Source: Caldilinea sp. CFX5
Lineage (GTDB): Bacteria; Chloroflexota; Anaerolineae; Caldilineales; Caldilineaceae
NCBI GenBank assembly: GCA_021405325.1
Contig: QWII01000065.1
Coordinates: 1-53,527, forward strand
Direction: 5' to 3'
DNA: 53,527 nucleotides
Positions 32,573 through 39,248 of this stretch are shown one piece after another. Position numbers and translations under genes: made by a program. Each line of letters begins with the position of its first letter. The first letter of the stretch is position 1. Under the pieces are notes generated by a model that ran no database searches, had not been told where the DNA came from, and saw only the letters and a list, made by a program, of their open reading frames with translations.

Positions 32573-34255
32573 TTACTGGGCCGTTTGGATCGAAGCAAGC
32601 AGCGCATTGACGTCAGTGTGATCGGTGACTTGTCGCACCCGTTGCGCTTCGGCGGCGCGTATAAAGGCCAGGAAGAGCGGGTGCGGGCGATTGGGTCGGC
32701 TTTTAAATTCGGGATGGAATTGACTGCCCAACATAAAAGGATGATCGCGTAACTCGGCAATCTCGACCAATCGGCCATCCGGGGAAAGGCCGCTGAAGAT
32801 AACCCCCTGCTCTTCAAATAAGCTGCGATAGTGGTTGTTGAACTCGAAGCGATGACGATGGCGTTCCTGCACAAGCTGCCCATGACCCTGCTCCTGATAG
32901 GCCGCCGCTGCTTTGGTGCCGACCTTCAAATCACAAGGGTAGACCCCCAGCCGCATGGTGCCGCCCATATCGGCAATATCCCGCTGGTCGGGCATCAGGT
33001 CGATGATGGGATGTTCGGTATTGATGTCAAACTCGGTGCTGTTGGGGTCATCCGAATGAAAGATCTGGCGCGCTTTCTCAATACACATCACCTGCATCCC
33101 CAGACACAAGCCGAGGTAGGGAATGCGATTTTCACGCGCATACCGGGCGGCGACGATCTTGCCTTCAATGCCGCGATAGCCAAAGCCGCCGGGGACGACA
33201 ATGCCATCGACCTCGGCCAGCCGTTCCAGCTCGCGCCCTTTTTCCAGATCTTCCGAGCTGATCCACTGAATATCGACGTCGCGACCAATCGCCAGCCCGG
33301 CATGGATCAACGACTCTTTGACGCTCAGGTAGGCATCTTCCAACTCAATATATTTGCCCACCAGCCCGATGCGCACCACCGGCTTTTCCCGGCGCGTCTC
33401 TTGCACCAGATGCACCCATTCGGCCAACCCTTGCGCCGCATCGCGGGTGGCGGTGAGGTTCAACTGCTTGACCAGCCAGTTACCCAGCCCGGTGGCCTCC
33501 AGGTCAATCGGCACAGCGTAAATCGTGTCAGTCGTAATCAGCGGCACGACCGCTTCCTGATCAACATCACAGAAGAGCGCCGTCTTGGCCAGCACGTCGT
33601 CGTCCACGGGGTGGTCACTGCGCAGAACGATAACATCGGGATGAATGCCGATGCCGCGCAACTCGCGCACGCTATGTTGGGTTGGTTTGGTCTTCAACTC
33701 TTTGCTCGCGGCTAGATAGGGCAGCCAGGTGACATGAATATAGAGGGTGTTGCCGCGCCCCACATCTTTGCGCATCTGGCGAATGGCTTCAAGAAAGGGC
33801 AGCCCTTCAATGTCGCCGACGGTGCCGCCGATCTCAATAATGACCACAGCGGCCTGTGAATCGCGCGCCGCCAGCCCGATCCGCCGCTTGATCTCGTTGG
33901 TGACATGGGGCACCACCTGAATGGTGCCGCCCAGGTAGTCGCCGCGCCGCTCCTGGCTGATGACATAATTATAGATTTGACCGCTGGTGACATTACAGAC
34001 TTTGCTCAGATTTTCATCGACAAAGCGTTCATAGTGACCTAGATCCAGGTCGGTCTCGGCGCCATCATCGGTGACAAAAACTTCACCATGTTGATAGGGG
34101 GACATGGTGCCGGGGTCTACATTTAAATAAGGGTCCAACTTCATGGTGGCGACGCTGACGCCGCGCGCCTTCAAAATACGGCCAAGCGACGCTGTCGTCA
34201 CGCCTTTGCCCAAGCCGGACAAGACGCCGCCTGTGATAAAAATATATTTCGTCAT
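32573..34255 (-). CDS. pyrG: CTP synthase
   Basis: A 560-residue glutamine-dependent CTP synthase that converts UTP to CTP. The synthetase domain starts MTKYIFITGGVLSGLGKGVT (ATP loop) and includes KLDPYLNVDPGTMSPYQHGE. The glutamine amidotransferase domain has the nucleophile Cys in GLCLGMQ and the His/Glu pair in LGSQFHPEF. The length is normal. The start was chosen because AGAGG precedes this ATG and the protein begins as usual; the nine extra upstream codons are unlikely. The large palindrome at 32447 follows the stop. Confidence 0.96.
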   Translation of the reverse strand: MTKYIFITGGVLSGLGKGVTTASLGRILKARGVSVATMKLDPYLNVDPGTMSPYQHGEVFVTDDGAETDLDLGHYERFVDENLSKVCNVTSGQIYNYVISQERRGDYLGGTIQVVPHVTNEIKRRIGLAARDSQAAVVIIEIGGTVGDIEGLPFLEAIRQMRKDVGRGNTLYIHVTWLPYLAASKELKTKPTQHSVRELRGIGIHPDVIVLRSDHPVDDDVLAKTALFCDVDQEAVVPLITTDTIYAVPIDLEATGLGNWLVKQLNLTATRDAAQGLAEWVHLVQETRREKPVVRIGLVGKYIELEDAYLSVKESLIHAGLAIGRDVDIQWISSEDLEKGRELERLAEVDGIVVPGGFGYRGIEGKIVAARYARENRIPYLGLCLGMQVMCIEKARQIFHSDDPNSTEFDINTEHPIIDLMPDQRDIADMGGTMRLGVYPCDLKVGTKAAAAYQEQGHGQLVQERHRHRFEFNNHYRSLFEEQGVIFSGLSPDGRLVEIAELRDHPFMLGSQFHPEFKSRPNRPHPLFLAFIRAAEAQRVRQVTDHTDVNALLASIQTAQ

Positions 34256-34378
34256 AATATCGCCTCTGCTCAATTTCGCCAATGGGTGACAATCAAGCCT
34301 GATAGTCTACCACTTTTTGCTGATCTTGACGAACTTGGTAGGCGGGGAAATTTAATCATGTTTGTAACGAAGCCATTA

Positions 34379-34446
34379 CACAGAGAACACAGAGACGACA
34401 CAGAGTTTTTCTCTGTATTCTCTGTGTCGTCTCTGCGCGCTCTGTA
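34379..34446. repeat. CACAGAGA-type palindrome
   Basis: CACAGAGAACACAGAGACGA plus CACAGAG faces CTCTGTATTCTCTGTGTCGT plus CTCTG across a TTTTT loop. The arms are built of imperfect ACAGAG units. It lies downstream of the acetyltransferase gene and upstream of pyrG. Confidence 0.88.
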
Positions 34447-34467
34447 TACCCGAATCGTTATTCGTGT

Positions 34468-34926
34468 TTATAGTTTGAGGCGATAGCGACACTTTTGGCG
34501 TTCGCCCTGGTAATACATATCGATGGTGGGCGGTAGATCGACAATCTCAACTAACTCTAGCCCGGCCAGTTCACAGGAACGGCGCGAGGCCCAGTTGTCC
34601 GGGTTGCAGGTGATCCAGAGCGTACCCAGGTTGTGCGCCCGTGCCAATGGAATCAACAAGCGGACACTGCGCGCGGCATAATGATGACCGCGATACTCGG
34701 CATGAACCCGGTAGCCGATGTGGCCGCCATACGTCACTAAGTTGTGGGTGTTGCCGACGCGCAGGTCGATTCGCCCCATCTCAATCGCACGGTCGAGGCG
34801 GCTCATCTTGAAGCGGTAGCTGGGGGCAACATCAAGCACCGGGTCGGCCGGGGTCTTTTCGCTCAACTTCAAGACCAACTCATTATCGATCAGCGGGCCG
34901 GGGTCGAGAAAGTGGAACGTCGCCAT
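34468..34926 (-). CDS. GNAT family N-acetyltransferase
   Basis: A 152-residue protein with the GNAT fold. The acetyl-CoA loop region corresponds to HAEYRGHHYAARSVRLLIPL (position of the R/QxxGxG/A motif), and the following strand and helix are LGTLWITCNPDNWASRRSCELAG. The ending carries EIVDLPPTIDMYYQGE. Such enzymes acetylate an amine of a protein or small molecule; the acceptor is not identified. It is monocistronic, between palindromes. Confidence 0.85.
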   Translation of the reverse strand: MATFHFLDPGPLIDNELVLKLSEKTPADPVLDVAPSYRFKMSRLDRAIEMGRIDLRVGNTHNLVTYGGHIGYRVHAEYRGHHYAARSVRLLIPLARAHNLGTLWITCNPDNWASRRSCELAGLELVEIVDLPPTIDMYYQGERQKCRYRLKL

Positions 34927-35116
34927 GATGAAGTCTTTCTGATGTATAGAACCGTCAGTCTAACAGCAGACTAGCGAAATCGAGCCAATGGTTCCGTTAG
35001 CTTGCTTCAAATAATGGCTCAATCTATCTGAACCCAAAACGAACCCAGGTGCTTCTGTCGTCATAATTCACCTATTGACATCTATCCGTCAATGCCGTAC
35101 AATAGTAACATGTTAT

Positions 35117-35222
35117 GCAGGTTGGCTCATGTACGGAAAGCGTGAATACCTGTCAGGTTTGCGCAACCTGACAGGTGTGGCTGGTTGAGACCTCACACTT
35201 TCTGTACATGAGCCATGCAGGT
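35117..35222. repeat. Nested palindrome with inner ACCTGTCAGGTT hairpin
   Basis: The outer arms GGCTCATGTACGGAAAG and CTTTCTGTACATGAGCC enclose a perfect inner hairpin (ACCTGTCAGGTT-TGCGC-AACCTGACAGGT). ATGCAGGTT occurs at both outer ends in direct orientation (35115 and 35215), like a short target duplication. It directly abuts the MITE core at 35225. Confidence 0.85.
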
Positions 35223-35224
35223 TA

Positions 35225-35284
35225 GGAACTTGTCACGCCGGCGGCGATGACCTACAGTTACCGATTTATTTTCGTAATGTTCAT
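35225..35284 (+). mobile_element. MITE-like dispersed repeat, core-only copy 3
   Basis: The segment GGAACTTGTCACGCCGGCGG through TTTATTTTCGTAATGTTCAT matches the cores at about 4609 and 21597. Both terminal inverted repeats are missing. Its last bases are the ATG and second codon of the RelE-like frame. Confidence 0.85.
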
Positions 35285-35596
35285 CACATTTGTTGAGTCG
35301 TCTATTTTCGCCAGCTATTTGTTTGATTATCTAAATGATGAGTACATACGGCTGCAACTCTTTTGAGCGAACAGCCGGAGGCTGGTGATATTGTGCCAGG
35401 ATCAGGCGGCGTCCGCAAATTACGTTGGCGCAGTGCTGGGCGTGGTAAACGCGGCGGCATTCGCGTGATCTATTACGTACAGTGGCGACGCGATGAGATT
35501 TGGATGCTCACCGTGTATGGCAAGAACGCCATTGAAAACATTCCTGGACATATATTGAAACAATTAAAGGAGGCATTTGAACATGGCAGCCGTTAA
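35277..35596 (+). pseudogene. RelE/HigB-like toxin gene, frameshifted
   Basis: Two frames join into one toxin. The first (35277-35366) reads MFITFVESSIFASYLFDYL, then NDEYIRLQLF, then stop. The second continues as LSEQPEAGDIVPGSGGVRKL, then GKRGGIRVIYYVQW and MLTVYGKNAIENIPG. Together they give the normal RelE/HigB order, with the RWRSAGRGKRGG basic core and IRVIYY strand intact. The break is one missing base at CTCTTTTGAG; one more T would restore the frame. The start codon belongs to the MITE-like repeat. Either a decayed toxin or a homopolymer base-call error. The stop overlaps the antitoxin gene by 14 bases. Confidence 0.85.
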
Positions 35597-35882
35597 AAAA
35601 CAACGCACCGAATCGGAACGTAACATCGGGCAAGAAATTTTGGATGCCGTTCGTGAAATCCAAGCCGGTGGTGGTAGACGATTTCAGATCAAAGTGCCGC
35701 CGGTGGTGGAAGCGCGTCAGAAGACGGGCCTTTCCCAAGCCGAGTTTGCCAGAATGTTAGGGGTCTCCTTGCGAACACTGCAAGAATGGGAGCAAGGACG
35801 TCGCCAGCCGTCAGGTGCGGCGCAATCATTGCTAAAAATTGCACTCCAACGTCCTGATGTGTTGCATGAAGTGCTGACATAG
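35583..35882 (+). CDS. HTH-domain antitoxin (NadS/HigA-like)
   Basis: A 99-residue antitoxin. The N-terminal ~45 residues (ESERNIGQEILDAVREIQAG) are the toxin-contacting part of this family. An XRE-type helix-turn-helix follows (ARQKTGLSQAEFARMLGVSL, then RTLQEWEQGRRQPSGAAQSL). It should neutralise the RelE-like toxin and repress the operon. AAAGGAGG lies nine bases before the ATG, so it can be translated independently of the broken toxin. It remains intact although its partner is frameshifted. Confidence 0.92.
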   Translation: MAAVKKQRTESERNIGQEILDAVREIQAGGGRRFQIKVPPVVEARQKTGLSQAEFARMLGVSLRTLQEWEQGRRQPSGAAQSLLKIALQRPDVLHEVLT

Positions 35883-35915
35883 GATGAACGCACCAGTTAT
35901 GAAGGGAGTAAACGA

Positions 35916-36061
35916 ATGGGAATTGCAACCTTACCACCCGTTATGAATATTATCCTCTAGGCGAGTATATTGTTGCCGCACCAGGCGTCTGCGGTGGACG
36001 ACCGACATTTAAATATACGCGGCTTGAGGCAACAATGGTACTAGCTTTCCTTGCTAATTAA
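35916..36061 (+). pseudogene. DUF433 antitoxin-like gene, frameshifted and truncated
   Basis: GAAGGGAG lies eight bases before an ATG that begins MGIATLPPV. The frame then shifts by one missing base near 35936-35941, and the sequence continues RYEYYPLGEYIVAAPGVCGG, then RPTFKYTRLEATMVLAFLAN, then stop. The PGVCGGRPTF.YTRLE segment is the DUF433 signature, found in VapB-like antitoxins and their relatives. The C-terminal half of the domain is missing. It follows the HTH antitoxin by 33 nt. Confidence 0.78.
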
Positions 36062-36067
36062 GCAAAT

Positions 36068-36100
36068 CAAAAAGCCCGGCTTCAATCGGAAACTGGGCTT
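36068..36100 (-). terminator. Rho-independent terminator of the Fe-S oxidoreductase gene
   Basis: On the minus strand AAGCCC pairs with GGGCTT (36095-36100 and 36072-36077) and is followed by TTTTTGATTTG. It lies about 35 nt after the stop. Confidence 0.65.
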
Positions 36101-36134
36101 CGTGATAATCTGCTACATCCGCCTGATCTGCGTT

Positions 36135-38159
36135 CTATTGCAGTCGTTCAGCAATAATCTCCGCGACATCTTTCACTTTCATCGCCTTTTTCCCATCTTT
36201 GGCGGCGTCACTCAGCATGGTCAAACAGAAGGGGCAGCCGACGGCCAGCGTTTGCGCGCCGGTCTGTTCGGCTTCGCGATAGCGGTTGGCGTTGACCCGC
36301 TCCGCTTCCGGGCCAATGCCATGTTCTTCTTCCTTCCACATCTGGGCGCCACCGGCCCCACAGCAGAAGGACTGCTTGCCATGCCGTGGCATCTCGACGA
36401 CAAAGGCATCGGTGCTGCTCAGCGCCTGGCGGGGGGCGTCGGTAATGCCGTTGTGCCGGCCCAGGTAGCAAGGGTCGTGGAAGGTGATGCGGTCAATTTC
36501 GCCGCGGGCTTTGGTCACGCTGATCTTCTTGGCGGCGGTTAACTCGGAGAGCAGTTGAGTGTGGTGGATCACCTCGTAATGGCCGCCATATTGCGGGTAC
36601 TCCTTGCCCAGCGTATGCAGACAATGCGGACAGGTGGTGACAATACGCTTCGGTTTTACTTCGTTGAGCGTCTCAATATTCGCTTTTGCCATCTCATAGA
36701 AGAGATACTCGTTGCCGGCGCGGCGGGCTGAGTCGCCGGTGCAGGTCTCGGCTTCACCCAAGACGGCATAGTTGACGCCGGCGGCTTTCAGCACCTTGGC
36801 AAACGCCTGCGCCACCTGTTGCGCCCGCGGGTCGAAAGCCGGCGCACAGCCCACCCACCAGAGAACATCCGGTTCCGGGTTCTCATCAATCGTCGGCACC
36901 TCCAGCCCGTTGGCCCACTTCATGCGGTCGCGAGCGCTCTGGTTCCAGGGGTTGCCATTGCGCTCCATGCCACGGAAGGCGCTCTTCAGTTCGTTGGGGA
37001 ACTGGTCTTCCATCAACACCTGGCGGCGGCGCAGGTAGAGAATGTCAAACATCGGCTCGTTGCCGACCGGGCAGATGTCCACACAGGCGCCACAAGCCGT
37101 ACAGGCCCAAACCGCCGACTCGCTAATGGCAAAGTCGAGCAGATTAAACTCGCTGCTCTTGCCGGCGGCCAGTTCCTCTAAGTTTTCATTGAGGTAATAA
37201 CGCTTGTTCACCTCCAGCGCCGAGGGCGAAAGCTCTTTACCGGTCGTATAGGCTGGACAGACATCCTGGCAGCGGTTGCACATGATACAGGCGTAGGCAT
37301 CGACCAGATGGGTCCAGGGCAGTTCTTCGATCTTGGCCACGCCAAATTCTTCGACTCCCTCATCCTCGAAATTGATCGGTTCAATGGCGCCGAGTGAAGT
37401 GCGTTGGGGCTTGGTGGCAAAGTTCACGCCCGACATGATCAAGTGAAAATGTTTCGTATAGGGAAAGTAGGGAATAAAAAGCAGGATCAAGCCAATCGCC
37501 CCCCACCAGCCCAGATGTTGACCGGCAGTCAGCGCCCAGTCGCTCCAACCGGCCCAGGCAAAGCTGAGGGCATGGGCAAAGGGCTGGCCCAGGTCGCCGC
37601 CATGTTTGGCAACGACGAAACTCTCGCCCAGCAGGCGGAAACCAACATGGAAGAGAATAAAGAAGCCGACGATCAGCGAGTCGCGGCGGATTACGCCCTC
37701 CTGCACCTTGTCGATCAGTTTAACATTTTCCCGGTACTTGAGTTCTTTGCTATTAAAGACAAAGCGCCGCACCAAAAAGTAGACCATCCCCACCAATACG
37801 CCCGCCGTGGCGAGGTCGGCGGCAAAGCGGTAGAGGTCGCCAATCAGATTTTCGCCCAGGAAGGTCACAGGAAAGAAGCCCTGTACCACATCGCCAAAGT
37901 TGACAAGAAAATAAAAGACAAAGCCCCAAGCGATCAGGGCATGGAAGAGGTTGGCTGTGTTGCGAATCTTCCAGATCGAGCCAAAGGTGGCCCACTGCTT
38001 TAGCGCGGCCACCACACGCGCCTGCGCATCCGCCAGCGACGGCGCTTCGCCCTGACCACGCCGAATCACCAAATAGACCTGCTTAAAGCCGATCCAGGCA
38101 TAGGCCAAGGCGCCGACCACCAAGGCCACAAACATCACTTTTTCATTCAAGGTTAACAT
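36135..38159 (-). CDS. Membrane Fe-S oxidoreductase with two CCG domains (EtfD/HdrD-like)
   Basis: A 674-residue electron-transfer protein. The N-terminal ~270 residues hold about six membrane helices resembling a NarI-type cytochrome b subunit, with His residues (NLFHALIAWGF, FFILFHVGFRLL, FPYTKHFHLIMSG) that could bind heme. Two 4Fe-4S motifs follow (CIMCNRCQDVCP and CTACGACVDICP). Then come two Cys-rich CCG domains (GCAPAFD, ETCTGDSARR, TTCPHCLHTL; DPCYLGRHNG, SFCCGAGG, GCPFCLTML) that usually bind a catalytic Fe-S cofactor. The architecture is that of proteins passing electrons from electron-transfer flavoprotein to menaquinone, but no etfAB genes are adjacent. The TAG stop lies in a palindrome-family arm. 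Confidence 0.88.
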   Translation of the reverse strand: MLTLNEKVMFVALVVGALAYAWIGFKQVYLVIRRGQGEAPSLADAQARVVAALKQWATFGSIWKIRNTANLFHALIAWGFVFYFLVNFGDVVQGFFPVTFLGENLIGDLYRFAADLATAGVLVGMVYFLVRRFVFNSKELKYRENVKLIDKVQEGVIRRDSLIVGFFILFHVGFRLLGESFVVAKHGGDLGQPFAHALSFAWAGWSDWALTAGQHLGWWGAIGLILLFIPYFPYTKHFHLIMSGVNFATKPQRTSLGAIEPINFEDEGVEEFGVAKIEELPWTHLVDAYACIMCNRCQDVCPAYTTGKELSPSALEVNKRYYLNENLEELAAGKSSEFNLLDFAISESAVWACTACGACVDICPVGNEPMFDILYLRRRQVLMEDQFPNELKSAFRGMERNGNPWNQSARDRMKWANGLEVPTIDENPEPDVLWWVGCAPAFDPRAQQVAQAFAKVLKAAGVNYAVLGEAETCTGDSARRAGNEYLFYEMAKANIETLNEVKPKRIVTTCPHCLHTLGKEYPQYGGHYEVIHHTQLLSELTAAKKISVTKARGEIDRITFHDPCYLGRHNGITDAPRQALSSTDAFVVEMPRHGKQSFCCGAGGAQMWKEEEHGIGPEAERVNANRYREAEQTGAQTLAVGCPFCLTMLSDAAKDGKKAMKVKDVAEIIAERLQ

Positions 38160-38258
38160 GGGTTGCGATTTCCTCTTTCTAGCTGTGATGATTTCACAAC
38201 CAGTATGTTAGCAGGAGATAGACCAATGGTAAAAAAAGTGAAGGCGGTGGGTAAGCAA

Positions 38259-38325
38259 ACTCGTAGGGGCGCACCCTTGCGGTCGCCCTAAACCGGGGCG
38301 ACCGCAAGGGTGCGCCCCTACGAGT
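38259..38325. repeat. Perfect ~32-bp-arm palindrome holding the CbiR-like gene stop
   Basis: The arms ACTCGTAGGGGCGCACCCTT plus GCGGTCGCCC and their complement flank a loop of a few bases. The TAG stop of the CbiR-like gene (38318-38320, minus strand) is within the right arm. The outer CGTAGGGGC motif is shared with 17826-17865. Confidence 0.95.
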
Positions 38326-39130
38326 GTCGACAGCAGCGATGAATGCTGGCTTGCAACGCCTGTAGTGACGACCAAAAATCATCTTCCCCAAAGATTTCCA
38401 ACGTCAGCACGCCACTGTACGCTTGCGTGAGCAACAGATCGATCACCGGGTCAAGCAGTGCCGGTGGCGTATGGGCAATGGACTGATGATCGCGGCCATC
38501 GTGCAAACCGTGAAGATGCACTACCCGTGTGCGCGGTAGCGCCGCTTGCAGCCACGGCAGCGGATCATGTCCATCTAACCACAGATGACCGACATCGACA
38601 CAGCGGTTGACAGCCGTGGGCGCAATGACTGGCGTCACAAAAGCGGGCGGGTAGCCTTCCAAATTTTCGACGGCTAATTGTGTCACGTCGCCGGCCCATT
38701 GCGCTACCTGGTCAATGGAAGAGCTTATCTGCCTTTGCCATGCTGTTAGAAGAGCGGACGGCGTTTCCGGCGCACGGACGGCGCGACCATCCAAATGAAA
38801 CACGTAAGCCCAGGGCGTCAGCAGGGCGGTGCGTGAGATCACATCATGCGCTTTGTGTAAGGATGTGTTCGGTAAGGGTGACTGTTGAGGCGCTACATCT
38901 TCAATGAGGTGAACGGTATAGGTGAGATCGCGCTCCTGGCCCAAGGCTGCTAACGCCCTAACTGTCTCCGTATCCGGCAGGTTGCTGGGGCCATCCGGTA
39001 CATCGAAAAGCACCAACTGCATATCCTGCACAAACTCAGCGAGGAAACGTGCGTTGGGTAAGAGATCATCGGCAATAATATAAGAAGTCGTGCCGACACG
39101 AAAGGGAAGGTTGAGGGTACGGACGTTCAT
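38318..39130 (-). CDS. cbiR: CbiR-like cobamide-remodelling phosphodiesterase (TIM barrel)
   Basis: A 270-residue protein of the AP-endonuclease-2/xylose-isomerase-like TIM-barrel superfamily. The opening FRVGTTSYIIADDLLPNARF, then MQLVLFDVPDGPSNLPD and DLTYTVHLIED, matches my memory of CbiR enzymes, which cleave the phosphoester of the cobamide nucleotide loop for remodelling. Barrel-end acidic and His residues are visible (VENLEG, DVGHLWLDGHDP, VVHLHGLHDGRDH, LTLEIFG). cobS lies about 4 kb upstream on the same strand, which fits the role. The start was chosen at MNVRTL because upstream codons come from the neighbouring repeat. A generic sugar-phosphate isomerase is the alternative. Confidence 0.72.
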   Translation of the reverse strand: MNVRTLNLPFRVGTTSYIIADDLLPNARFLAEFVQDMQLVLFDVPDGPSNLPDTETVRALAALGQERDLTYTVHLIEDVAPQQSPLPNTSLHKAHDVISRTALLTPWAYVFHLDGRAVRAPETPSALLTAWQRQISSSIDQVAQWAGDVTQLAVENLEGYPPAFVTPVIAPTAVNRCVDVGHLWLDGHDPLPWLQAALPRTRVVHLHGLHDGRDHQSIAHTPPALLDPVIDLLLTQAYSGVLTLEIFGEDDFWSSLQALQASIHRCCRHS

Positions 39131-39164
39131 AGATGGGCAAAGATGTGTGAATGAGAGCGCCGGG

Positions 39165-39245
39165 AACACAACAACGGATTTAGGAAGCAACGGATTTTTA
39201 CGCCGATACAAGTAATCCGTTGCTTCCTAAATCCGTTGTTGTGTT
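39165..39245. repeat. Compact palindrome of the AACGGATTTAGG family
   Basis: The arms AACACAACAACGGATTTAGG plus AAGCAACGGATT and AATCCGTTGCTTCCTAAATC plus CGTTGTTGTGTT flank about 17 bases. It ends three bases before the FTR1 stop codon. The arms match the split copy at 562-798 almost exactly. Confidence 0.95.
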
Positions 39246-39248
39246 TGC

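Noticed and set aside
32831..33715. A 294-codon plus-strand frame opposite pyrG
   Set aside because: It lies wholly within the unmistakable CTP synthase gene and shows no domain of its own.
34286..34486. Small plus-strand frame between pyrG and the acetyltransferase
   Set aside because: It runs through the CACAGAGA palindrome and has no ribosome site or recognisable product.
35355..35372. Programmed ribosomal frameshift in the RelE-like gene
   Set aside because: The site is not a standard -1 slippery heptamer, no downstream pseudoknot is evident, and the neighbouring DUF433 gene is also frameshifted, so decay or base-call error is simpler.
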